From NCBI GenBank assembly GCA_965222695.1, contig OZ244967.1, positions 186,001 to 250,000 on the forward strand: 64,000 bases of DNA, read 5' to 3'. This document shows positions 8,758-15,582 of the stretch, one piece after another. How positions within the stretch are numbered: the stretch's first letter is position 1; each line of letters starts with the position of its first letter. Source of the DNA: UBA7957 sp965222695. Lineage in GTDB: Bacteria; Pseudomonadota; Gammaproteobacteria; Granulosicoccales; Granulosicoccaceae. A program made the translations under genes and the position numbers. The notes under the pieces are model-generated. The model did not search any database. It was not told where the DNA came from and saw only the letters and a list, made by a program, of their open reading frames with translations.

Positions 8758-9252
8758 CTATTCAGAAGTTTTTTGCGTTTCGAAACGGAATGGGGCCACC
8801 ATTAAACCCTTGTCGGTATGAACCATCACTCGGGCTTCCCATTGCATTGTGTCCATCAGGCAGATTGGCAGTATGGATTCGCCCTGGAACTGATTTGCCT
8901 TCCCGCTGGCGGCTAGTTCGGGGCGGTTATAACCCATATTCATGCCTACACCCACAATATCGATCTCCACGGCGTTTGCTTCAATTCCTTGAATTTCCGA
9001 GGTCAGTTTGAGTTGTTTCAAAACGGGTATGGGTCTTGGGGTAATGGAGAGCGATACTTGTATACCGTCGGAGAAGGATGTACTGCAAGGTCCGGACTGT
9101 AAATCGCATGCCGTATTGAGCTTCGCGGTCGCCTGGCGTTGGGGGTTGACGAAGCTCTGCAACTTCCACCCGACTCCGCCCATGATTGCGATCAGCAGGA
9201 TTCCAATCAGTAGCCGGTATGGCCGGTTGGTTAGTTTGGCTCGTTCAGTCAT
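8758..9252 (-). CDS. Membrane-anchored periplasmic protein, function unknown
   Basis: I do not recognise a family with confidence. The protein has 164 residues. A single N-terminal membrane segment (LLIGILLIAIMGGVGW) is followed by a periplasmic domain that looks beta-rich. Three cysteines are notable: two in CDLQSGPC and one in LPICLMD. The domain has the pattern of FixH/YtkA-like beta-sandwich proteins (VSLSITPRPIPVLKQLKL, later MQWEARVMVHT), but the match is weak. It is convergent with scpB and stands alone on the minus strand. The coding assignment rests on the clean signal-anchor, consistent length and absence of a competing frame. Confidence 0.65.
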   Translation of the reverse strand: MTERAKLTNRPYRLLIGILLIAIMGGVGWKLQSFVNPQRQATAKLNTACDLQSGPCSTSFSDGIQVSLSITPRPIPVLKQLKLTSEIQGIEANAVEIDIVGVGMNMGYNRPELAASGKANQFQGESILPICLMDTMQWEARVMVHTDKGLMVAPFRFETQKTSE

Positions 9253-9407
9253 TGTGCGAATTTCCCGGTTATTCGATACATGCCCAATTGCCGGGAGCTT
9301 ACGCCTTTCCCGTAGTCATCTCCATAATACAGGCAAGGGAGATCAGAGGAAGTGCCAGGAGTAAAATGTGATTATTGAAAAAGCGGGATTGCTTGGATTG
9401 CTGCCTG

Positions 9408-9941
9408 TTACTTTCTCAGTAAGACATATACTGCGCCGGTTCCGCCTGCATGTTGGGGTGCCGAGCAAAACGCCAGTACCTGTTTATGGCGTCGCAGCCA
9501 GAAATTGACGGAAGGTTTAAGGACGGGGGCTTTCAGGTCTTTTCGCCCTCGGCCGTGAATAATAGATACACAGTAGCGTTGGGATTGCCTTGCCGTTTGT
9601 ATAAAACTCAGCAGTTCCTGGCGGGCCTGTTCCTGTGTAAGTCCATGTAAATCCAGCTCGGCCTGAACGCTGTAGCGGCCGGCGCGCAGTTTTCGCAAAA
9701 CCGCTTTTTGTACACCCGGTCTGGACCAGGAAAGATGCTCTCCCGCGTCGAGTAAATCCTGGTCTGAAGGTTCGCCCAGCAATTCGTCCAGCACTGCCTC
9801 CTCATCGGCTCTTGTTTGCCGTGCCTCGGGCCTGATCTTTTTCTTCGGTGGTGGCACGTGCCGGGAGTGCAGGCGTTTGACCTCGCCTATGGCCTGCAAA
9901 AACAGGTCCTTATCCTCGTCAGTAGGTTTGTCTGCGCTCAT
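9408..9941 (-). CDS. Smr domain protein
   Basis: This 177-residue protein ends in a small MutS-related (Smr) domain. The motif ELDLHGLTQEQARQELLSFI is followed by VSIIHGRGRKD and the closing GGTGAVYVLLRK. The LDxHG and HGxG signatures are both present. Smr domains in MutS2 and stand-alone proteins have nuclease activity on DNA or mRNA. Proteobacterial stand-alone forms such as SmrA and SmrB act on nucleic acids, and SmrB cleaves mRNA at collided ribosomes. The N-terminal 80 residues are charged. The ATG at 9941 is chosen because codons upstream of it (to 10043) run into the divergent msrB. The two genes diverge from a 40-base gap. Confidence 0.88.
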   Translation of the reverse strand: MSADKPTDEDKDLFLQAIGEVKRLHSRHVPPPKKKIRPEARQTRADEEAVLDELLGEPSDQDLLDAGEHLSWSRPGVQKAVLRKLRAGRYSVQAELDLHGLTQEQARQELLSFIQTARQSQRYCVSIIHGRGRKDLKAPVLKPSVNFWLRRHKQVLAFCSAPQHAGGTGAVYVLLRK

Positions 9942-9981
9942 GGTGTAAATTATATGGCCAAATCGATACAGAGGTAGTGTT

Positions 9982-10368
9982 ATGTCCCTTCGCAAAGATG
10001 ATGAACTGCGCCAAAAGCTGGATGAGGAACAATACAGAATCACTCAATTAAAAGGCACGGAGCCGGCCTTCAGCGGAAAATTTGATCAACATGATACCGA
10101 TGGCCTTTATCTTTGCGTTTGTTGCGGACAGGCACTGTTTGATTCAGAACAGAAATACGATTCCGGTTCGGGCTGGCCCAGCTATTGGGCGCCGATTAAA
10201 GATCAGGCGGTTGTCAAAATCCAGGATACCAGTCACGGAATGATTCGTACCGAAGTCGTATGTTCAAATTGCCAGGCCCATTTAGGTCACGTATTCGATG
10301 ACGGTCCGCAGCCTTCAGGTTTAAGGTTTTGTATTAATTCCGCTTCGCTTGAATTCAAGGATCGATAG
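9982..10368 (+). CDS. msrB: Peptide-methionine (R)-S-oxide reductase
   Basis: MsrB reduces the R form of methionine sulfoxide in proteins, usually with thioredoxin. The protein has 128 residues, the normal size. The structural zinc site is present as two CxxC pairs (CVCCG and CSNCQ). The catalytic cysteine lies in RFCINSASL near the C terminus. The substrate block SGSGWPSYW is also intact. A TlpA-like thioredoxin gene follows 13 bases later. It could in principle serve as reductant, but it is exported and this MsrB has no signal peptide. Confidence 0.96.
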   Translation: MSLRKDDELRQKLDEEQYRITQLKGTEPAFSGKFDQHDTDGLYLCVCCGQALFDSEQKYDSGSGWPSYWAPIKDQAVVKIQDTSHGMIRTEVVCSNCQAHLGHVFDDGPQPSGLRFCINSASLEFKDR

Positions 10369-10381
10369 TGGGGAGTCTTTT

Positions 10382-10885
10382 ATGAAAAACGTTTTTTTGG
10401 CCGTAGCGCTCTCTTTTTTGAGCTTGCCGCTGGTCTCAGAGCCTTTGTTGGATGCTTTATCGAAGCCGCTGCCTGCACCTGAACTCGATTTATTGGATAT
10501 GCAGGAGAAAAAATGGAAAACCGCCGATCTGAAGGGGAATCCGGCTATTATCAATTTCTGGGCAACTTGGTGCGCACCCTGCCGGGAAGAATTGCCCTCG
10601 ATGGAAAAGGCCTGGGAAAAAATAAAAAATGAGGGTATACAAATGCTGGCTGTCAGTTATGGAGAGGATGCGGATACAGTGGGTGCCTTTCAGATGGATT
10701 ATCCCATGAGTTTTCCGGTATTGCTTGATTCCAAAGGAGAGATAGGCCGCAGCTGGCCGGTTAAGGGATTGCCCACAACTTTTGTGATCGATACTGAAGG
10801 CAATATAGTTTATCAGGCCATGGGTGCCCGGGAATGGGATGACGAGCAATTACTGGCCATAGTCAGAGCGTTAAAGAAAGAATAG
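10382..10885 (+). CDS. TlpA/ResA-like periplasmic thioredoxin
   Basis: This is an exported thiol-disulfide oxidoreductase of 167 residues. A signal peptide (MKNVFLAVALSFLSLPLVS) leads into a thioredoxin fold. The active site WCAPC sits in INFWATWCAPCREELPSMEK, and the cis-proline loop is in LPTTFVIDTEGNIVY. I start at the ATG at 10382, which has a GGAG ribosome-binding site ahead of it, not at 10349. Family members keep cysteines reduced in the periplasm, for example in cytochrome maturation or copper-centre assembly. It is close behind msrB and probably cotranscribed. The partner protein is unknown. The dedicated CcmG thioredoxin is separate, at 58.7 kb. Confidence 0.9.
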   Translation: MKNVFLAVALSFLSLPLVSEPLLDALSKPLPAPELDLLDMQEKKWKTADLKGNPAIINFWATWCAPCREELPSMEKAWEKIKNEGIQMLAVSYGEDADTVGAFQMDYPMSFPVLLDSKGEIGRSWPVKGLPTTFVIDTEGNIVYQAMGAREWDDEQLLAIVRALKKE

Positions 10886-10971
10886 CTTTTCCCCTTTGTG
10901 ACTCGCTGCATCCGTCAATATCATGATGGATCAATTGAGAACACCCCTAGGCATTTCATTGATGACAGACC

Positions 10972-11763
10972 CTAGTCGTAATGCTCGGCAAAAGGCTTGA
11001 GTATCTGCAGCATTTCGTGGAATATCCGTGGATTGGCGGCAAGGATATTTCCGCTGTCCCACCAGCCTTCTTCTCCGCGAAGATTTCCGATCAGCCCCCC
11101 CGCTTCACGGATTAACAATGCCCCGGCCGCCATATCCCAGGTGTTTAAACCCATTTCCCAGAATCCGTCCAACCGACCCGCTGCGACGTAGGCGAGATCC
11201 AGAGCTGCGGCACCCGGACGCCGGACCCCCGAGGTGTTACGGACGAATTCCCGGAAAGTATCGAGATAGTGGTCGATGTTTTGATCACTGCGGTAGGGAA
11301 ATCCCGTTCCCAATAAGGCATAGTTTAAATTTTTCTGTTTGCTGACACGCAAGCGTTTGTTATTAAGCCAGGCACCGTCTCCACGGGAGGTGGTGAATAG
11401 TTCATCGTTGACCGGATCATAGACCACGCCGTGTTGTAGTCGATTGTTTTGCTGAAGCGCGATTGACACGGCGAATTGCGGGAAACCGTGAAGGAAATTG
11501 GTTGTGCCGTCCAATGGATCGATTATCCAGATATACTCACTGTCGCCGCTTGAACCCGATTCCTCGGCCAAAAATGCGTGATCCGGAAAGGAGCGATGAA
11601 GGGTCTGAATGATTTCCGCTTCCGCCTGACGGTCCACATCCGTTACAAAATCATTGCGTTGTTTAACATCCACTGAAAGTGTATCGACGCGATCCATATT
11701 CCGGGTAATGATACGACCGGCGTTTCTTGCTGCACGAACAGCGATATTGAGCATGGGATGCAT
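10972..11763 (-). CDS. suhB: Inositol-1-monophosphatase family protein SuhB
   Basis: SuhB is a magnesium-dependent phosphatase of the IMPase family. In Escherichia coli it also joins the rRNA transcription antitermination complex. The protein has 263 residues. The metal-binding motifs are FLAEESG, then WIIDPLDGTTNFLHGFP, and near the C terminus WDMAAGALLIREAGG. The start MHPMLNIAVRAARNAG is typical of SuhB. It is divergent from trmJ with 68 bases between, the standard suhB/trmJ arrangement near the isc operon in gammaproteobacteria. Confidence 0.95.
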   Translation of the reverse strand: MHPMLNIAVRAARNAGRIITRNMDRVDTLSVDVKQRNDFVTDVDRQAEAEIIQTLHRSFPDHAFLAEESGSSGDSEYIWIIDPLDGTTNFLHGFPQFAVSIALQQNNRLQHGVVYDPVNDELFTTSRGDGAWLNNKRLRVSKQKNLNYALLGTGFPYRSDQNIDHYLDTFREFVRNTSGVRRPGAAALDLAYVAAGRLDGFWEMGLNTWDMAAGALLIREAGGLIGNLRGEEGWWDSGNILAANPRIFHEMLQILKPFAEHYD

Positions 11764-11831
11764 CTGGGCGGACCTGCCACTGTTTGGTCAATTGAGCGGC
11801 GTGTAGAATAACAGAAATAAAGTCGTGAAGA

Positions 11832-12572
11832 ATGGTAATGAATAAGTCTGTACGAATTGTACTGGTGGGGACCAGTCATGCCGGGAATATCGGTGCCTCA
11901 GCCCGCGCAATGAAAAACATGGGGTTTTCAGAGTTGTATCTGGTCCGGCCCTGTAAATTTAAAACCTACGAAGCCTATGCGCGAGCATCCGGTGCCGATG
12001 AAATTATTGATAATGCAACCGTATGCGACGACTTGGGGCAGGCACTCACCGGCTGTACACAGGTATTCGGCACCAGCGCCCGCAGCCGTACCATGCAGTG
12101 GGAAGACTGCGATATCCGTCAAGCGGCATCTTCTTTAACAAGGCTCAGTCAGACAGACAAAGTGGCGTTTGTGTTCGGGAGCGAACGGTCGGGCCTAAGC
12201 AATAGCGAGTTGGAGTTATGCCACCATCGTGTACGCATACCGACAAATCCCGGATTTTCGTCGCTGAATCTAGCGGCGGCAGTACAGTTGGTCACCTATG
12301 AACTGAGCATCAGTTTAGGACAGTGCGATGCCGATTCGACGGACGCCAGGACCGATGAATGTACAAAAGAGGCACCGGCACCGGCGGAAGATATGCAACA
12401 GTTTTATCGGCACCTGGAATCGACACTGATTGATTTGAAGTTTCTGGATCCGGACAATCCACGACTGCTGATGCGCCGTCTGCGCCGATTGTTTCTTCGA
12501 AGCAAACCCACCAGGGCAGAGCTGAATATCTTGCGCGGTATTCTTGCCGCCATAGGAAAGCGTTCCGGCTAG
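11832..12572 (+). CDS. trmJ: tRNA (cytidine/uridine-32-2'-O)-methyltransferase
   Basis: TrmJ is a SPOUT-class methyltransferase that adds a 2'-O-methyl group at position 32 of the tRNA anticodon loop, using S-adenosylmethionine. The N-terminal RNA-binding strand is VRIVLVGTSHAGNIGASARA. The SAM-binding trefoil knot is formed by VAFVFGSERSGLSN, then VRIPTNPGFSSLNLAAAVQL. The C-terminal helix bundle (about residues 170-246) is as expected. In related genomes trmJ is followed directly by cysE and iscR. Here a MITE and an IS630 element are inserted 11 bases after its stop. Confidence 0.95.
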   Translation: MVMNKSVRIVLVGTSHAGNIGASARAMKNMGFSELYLVRPCKFKTYEAYARASGADEIIDNATVCDDLGQALTGCTQVFGTSARSRTMQWEDCDIRQAASSLTRLSQTDKVAFVFGSERSGLSNSELELCHHRVRIPTNPGFSSLNLAAAVQLVTYELSISLGQCDADSTDARTDECTKEAPAPAEDMQQFYRHLESTLIDLKFLDPDNPRLLMRRLRRLFLRSKPTRAELNILRGILAAIGKRSG

Positions 12573-12583
12573 GTGGAGTACTA

Positions 12584-12855
12584 GTAGTCCGTCCACTTGA
12601 TAAGCTCGGGTTCAGAGCCGCAGAGCCGCAGAGCCGTTTCACAGCGAGGCGCTGCTCGCAGACAATGGTTGTTCCATTATCAAGAGCAGCAACGCGGCTG
12701 TGGGACGGCTCTGCAGCTCCCTTCGGGCGGGCCTGACTGCGCCCGCAGACTGCGTTGCTATTGCTCGACGTAGCCCGACTATGTCTTCGCAACAGCGCCT
12801 TGCTGCGAACGCAGTCAGGCCCGCTGAACCCGAACTTATCAAGTGGACGGACTAC
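12584..12855. mobile_element. MITE 1 (272 bp), IS630-like ends, flanked by TA
   Basis: This is a non-coding miniature inverted-repeat element. The outermost 32 bases at the left (12584-12615) match the inverse of the right end (12824-12855) at 31 of 32 positions. The ends begin GTAGTCCGTCCACTTGATAA. A TA dinucleotide sits on each side (12582-12583 and 12856-12857), the signature of a Tc1/IS630-type insertion. Inside the left end an 8-bp unit, CAGAGCCG, repeats three times in tandem (12613-12636). The interior holds no plausible gene and has many short self-complementary stretches. The ends resemble those of the adjoining IS630 copy at about two thirds of positions, so a related transposase could act on it. 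Confidence 0.85.
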
Positions 12856-12865
12856 TAGTAGTCAG

Positions 12866-13537
12866 TCAATCTGAAACATTCGGGTAAAGACGTTTCAGTT
12901 TTATCCTTGCTTGCTCTGTTGTGAAGCGCCAATCTACCGGTTTCGTATTTTCGTTGCGTATCTGCTCCCATTGCTCAACCTCCTGTGTAAGGGTTTCTCT
13001 ATCAGCAATGCGACGATCTAGGCACTGTCGAGCCAGCACGCTGAATTCGCACTCCGCCATGTTCAGCCAGCTTCCATGCTTCGGTGTGTAGATAAATTCG
13101 AGTTTGCTGAGCAGACTGTGAGCAAGCTCTGGCGGGAATGCTTTGTACAATGAGGCGCCAGTATGTGTGCTAAGGTTATCCATCACCAAGGTGATTTTTT
13201 CCGCATGCCGATAGTCCTCCTGCACCAGGCGTCGCACACCTTCAGCCCACTCACTTGCCGCATGATTCCCTGCCACTTGCACTCTACGCCAGTTCTCCAG
13301 AGGCGCATAGAACAACAGCAAATGAGCCACACCATTGCGTTCATATTCTCCATCGTAGCGCTCTGTCTGTCCCGGTGAAGGCGGAATCGGCTTGCGAACC
13401 TCACGTGTACATTGCTTGGTGGTCTCATCCATGCAAACCACTGGATAGTCTGGGTCGTACTCCCTCTTGTAAACGTCCAGCACCTGTTCCATTTGACAGA
13501 CAAAGGCGGCATTACCCTGAGCGGGTATACACCACAT
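12866..13537 (-). CDS. IS630 transposase, DDE catalytic part (second frame), copy 1
   Basis: This is the C-terminal catalytic half of an IS630-family transposase, which cuts and joins DNA at TA targets. The DDE residues are visible. The first Asp is in VVCMDETTKQ, the second Asp in LVMDNLSTHTG, and the Glu is in PKHGSWLNMAECEFS. The frame opens upstream of the marked ATG. Back-translation gives KPWQKR just before MWCIP, which is the conserved family junction. The protein is therefore meant to continue from the upstream frame, not to start at this ATG. Joining the two frames needs a +1 shift at the A7 run at 13563-13569. Confidence 0.88.
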   Translation of the reverse strand: MWCIPAQGNAAFVCQMEQVLDVYKREYDPDYPVVCMDETTKQCTREVRKPIPPSPGQTERYDGEYERNGVAHLLLFYAPLENWRRVQVAGNHAASEWAEGVRRLVQEDYRHAEKITLVMDNLSTHTGASLYKAFPPELAHSLLSKLEFIYTPKHGSWLNMAECEFSVLARQCLDRRIADRETLTQEVEQWEQIRNENTKPVDWRFTTEQARIKLKRLYPNVSD

Positions 13538-14000
13538 CCTCTTCTGCCAAGGTTTTATGGTGTTTTTTTAAAACTTGCCTAACCGTTTCATACGAGATCG
13601 TATCCACAATGTCCAACTCCACAAGTTTTTCGCTCAAAAGCCTCAGAGTCCAGCGTACCCGCCCCTCGGGTGCTTCACTACAGGCCAGGCTTATCAATTG
13701 GGCTTCGCCTTCGCCATCCAGACTCGCTGTACGTTCGCGAGATCGCTTCTTTCTCTGTAAGGCCTTCTCCAAGCCTTCATGAACGCACCTTCGGCGAACA
13801 GATTCAATACACCGTGTGCTCAGTTCCATCTGATCGGCTGTTTCCGTGTCAGTCATTGCCGGACCATACTTGCCCTCATCAACCCGTAGCAGTATCGCCG
13901 CATGTCGTCGCCGTTGGGCTGACACTCGGCCTTGATTTACCATGCCTTCCAGTGCATGGCGTTCATCCTGCGATAGTCTCACTATATTGCGCTTTGCCAT
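13512..14000 (-). CDS. IS630 transposase, N-terminal DNA-binding part (first frame), copy 1
   Basis: This is the N-terminal half of the IS630 transposase, with helix-turn-helix segments that bind the inverted repeats. The start MAKRNIVRLSQDERHALEGM is typical of the family. It continues to the winged-helix part RWTLRLLSEKLVELDIVDTI and SYETVRQVLKK. After KK the frame leaves the family pattern and ends after 16 unrelated residues, while the catalytic half continues in the +1 frame. I use the ATG at 14000. An alternative start six codons upstream has no advantage. Confidence 0.85.
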   Translation of the reverse strand: MAKRNIVRLSQDERHALEGMVNQGRVSAQRRRHAAILLRVDEGKYGPAMTDTETADQMELSTRCIESVRRRCVHEGLEKALQRKKRSRERTASLDGEGEAQLISLACSEAPEGRVRWTLRLLSEKLVELDIVDTISYETVRQVLKKHHKTLAEEDVVYTRSG

Positions 14001-14102
14001 ATCAAACCTCATCAACAAGTTGTAATTCCTTGTTAAGAAGTTAGACTAATACCCGAACTTTTCATCCTGACTGACTACTAGGATCCAGTGCAGCTCTGGG
14101 GT

Positions 14103-14108
14103 TATAAT
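14103..14108 (+). promoter_or_regulatory. Candidate -10 box for cysE next to the IS end
   Basis: A perfect TATAAT lies 29 bases before the cysE start and 25 bases after the right end of IS630 copy 1. I do not see a good -35 hexamer at the expected spacing. That region falls on the IS/chromosome junction and reads TAGGAT. Because the IS and MITE separate cysE from trmJ, cysE may depend on this or on a promoter reading out of the IS. This is sequence pattern only. Confidence 0.3.
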
Positions 14109-14136
14109 ATCCTACTTTTTAAATCGGAATTAAGCC

Positions 14137-14949
14137 ATGAGTAAAGGTGTCGGTTTCGTGCAGTTGGTAAAAGAAGATATCTACAGTATTTTCGAACGTG
14201 ACCCTGCCGCCAGAAACGTGTTTGAAACGCTGACATGCTATCCCGGCTTGCATGCGATCATGTTTCACCGTCTGAGCCATAAATTGTGGAACCTCGGGCT
14301 GAAGTGGCTTGCCCGTTTTCTCGCCCACATCGCCCGTTGGCTGACGGGAATCGAAATACATCCGGGAGCGAAAATCGGCCGGCGGTTTTTTATAGACCAT
14401 GGCCTGGGTGTGGTCATAGGTGAAACGGCGGAAATCGGTGACGATGTCACCCTTTACCAGGGTGTGACCCTGGGTGGGACCAGTACCAATAAAGGTAAAA
14501 GGCATCCCACATTGGGTAATGGAGTGGTGGTCGGAGCCGGGGCTAAAATACTCGGTCCGTTTCGGGTCGGCGACGACGCAAGAGTCGGTTCAAATGCAGT
14601 GGTGTTAAAGGAGGTTCCCGATCAGGCAACGGTCACAGGAATCCCCGGAAGAGTGGTTAAAAGGCAAAAAGATCAAGAAAAACAAAGGCAAAAGATTGCT
14701 GAGAAAATGGGGTTTGATGCCTATGGCTTAACCAGTGATATGCCCGATCCTGTGTCCAAGTCCATCAATACCATGTTGGATCACATCCATTTGCTGGATC
14801 AACGTGTCGATACGCTCTGCAGCCGATTGTCGAAAATGGGCGAGCATGTGGAAAGTATCAAGCCACTGAAAATGGAGTTTTTAGGCGAGGAGCCGGGCGA
14901 AACCGAAAATGTGGATGCGGAAAAAATGCTACAAACCCGATCAAAATAG
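14137..14949 (+). CDS. cysE: Serine O-acetyltransferase
   Basis: CysE acetylates serine with acetyl-CoA, giving O-acetylserine for cysteine synthesis, and so feeds the sulfur donor used by IscS. An N-terminal helical domain (about 1-65) precedes a left-handed beta-helix of hexapeptide repeats (about 66-175). Active-site stretches are FFIDHGLGVVIGETAEIGDD and YQGVTLGGT, with the catalytic-dyad histidine in DHG. The C-terminal 90 residues form an extra polar, partly coiled-coil tail (SINTMLDHIHLLDQRVDTL). This tail is seen in cysE genes adjacent to iscR. It lies 75 bases before iscR. Confidence 0.95.
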   Translation: MSKGVGFVQLVKEDIYSIFERDPAARNVFETLTCYPGLHAIMFHRLSHKLWNLGLKWLARFLAHIARWLTGIEIHPGAKIGRRFFIDHGLGVVIGETAEIGDDVTLYQGVTLGGTSTNKGKRHPTLGNGVVVGAGAKILGPFRVGDDARVGSNAVVLKEVPDQATVTGIPGRVVKRQKDQEKQRQKIAEKMGFDAYGLTSDMPDPVSKSINTMLDHIHLLDQRVDTLCSRLSKMGEHVESIKPLKMEFLGEEPGETENVDAEKMLQTRSK

Positions 14950-14957
14950 TCAATTAT

Positions 14958-14990
14958 ATACTTGACTAAATTAATCGGATAATCAATACT
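14958..14990 (+). promoter_or_regulatory. iscR promoter overlapping a type 1 IscR-binding site
   Basis: Bases 14958-14982 read ATACTTGACTAAATTAATCG followed by GATAA. This fits the type 1 IscR operator pattern (ATAnnTGACT, AT-rich centre, AGTCRnnTAT) with few departures. The site contains a -35-like TTGACT (14962-14967). AATACT (14985-14990) follows 17 bases later as a possible -10. Overlap of operator and promoter is the known arrangement for autorepression by [2Fe-2S] IscR in Escherichia coli. Confidence 0.7.
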
Positions 14991-15024
14991 TGCGGCCAAT
15001 ATCTGAATAAGACCTGAGACTGCT

Positions 15025-15531
15025 ATGAAACTGACAACACGTGGAAGATATGCTGTTACGGCGATGCTTGATTTAGCTTTACGGGGAGATAGGGGGCCGA
15101 TTTCCCTGGCTGAAATTTCCGAGCGTCAACTCATCTCTTTGTCGTATCTGGAACAGTTGTTCGCAAAGTTGCGCCGTAACGGTCTGGTTAAAAGTACCCG
15201 AGGCCCGGGTGGAGGCTACAGCGTGGCTCGTGATCTGACCGAGATATCCGTTTCGGACATAATCGGTGCGGTCAATGAATCGGTGGATGCGACCAACTGC
15301 GGCGGCAAAGCGAATTGCCATGGGCAGGATGGTCAGTGTCTTACCCATGACCTCTGGGAAGGGTTAAGCAGACAAATCGAGCAGTTTTTGAGCGGCATTT
15401 CCCTGCAGCAGTTGATCGAACAAAAAAACGTTGTGGCGGAGGAGAAAGTAACGGAACCCGAACCTGATCATCAAACTGAGTTCGTGGAAGAGGACCGCCC
15501 TGTCGTACTGCATCAAATGAGTTCCGGTTGA
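15025..15531 (+). CDS. iscR: Fe-S cluster assembly transcriptional regulator IscR
   Basis: IscR is an Rrf2-family repressor. It carries a [2Fe-2S] cluster supplied by the Isc machinery and represses the isc operon when clusters are plentiful. The winged-helix start MKLTTRGRYAVTAMLDLAL is near-universal. The three cluster cysteines are in NCGGKANCHGQDGQCLTHDLW, with the nearby His ligand. The C-terminal tail after about residue 130 is acidic and variable. It is the first gene of the isc operon, 51 bases before iscS, and its own promoter carries an IscR-type site. Confidence 0.97.
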   Translation: MKLTTRGRYAVTAMLDLALRGDRGPISLAEISERQLISLSYLEQLFAKLRRNGLVKSTRGPGGGYSVARDLTEISVSDIIGAVNESVDATNCGGKANCHGQDGQCLTHDLWEGLSRQIEQFLSGISLQQLIEQKNVVAEEKVTEPEPDHQTEFVEEDRPVVLHQMSSG

Positions 15532-15582
15532 TCGATTTATATTCCGCATTGCACTTGATACAACTATCTTGAGGAGTTTTAC

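Larger units (their letters stand above)
12858..14078 (-). mobile_element. IS630-family insertion sequence, copy 1 (1221 bp)
   Basis: The element has imperfect terminal inverted repeats of about 32 bases. The outer 11 bases, GTAGTCAGTCA, are identical at both ends. TA flanks it on both sides (12856-12857 and 14079-14080), within a reconstructed CTAG target. It encodes a DDE transposase on the minus strand, split between two overlapping frames. A second copy of exactly the same length lies at 38383-39603 and looks identical on reading. The insertion separates trmJ from cysE and directly joins the right end of MITE 1. Confidence 0.93.

Noticed and set aside
12613..12636. Three tandem CAGAGCCG units as a CRISPR-like or iteron array
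   Set aside because: The units are contiguous without spacers and lie within the MITE 1 interior. They are a simple tandem repeat.
13255..13782. A long plus-strand open frame inside IS630 copy 1 (and its twin in copy 2)
   Set aside because: It is antisense to the transposase and has no family resemblance. It is kept open only because the other strand is coding.
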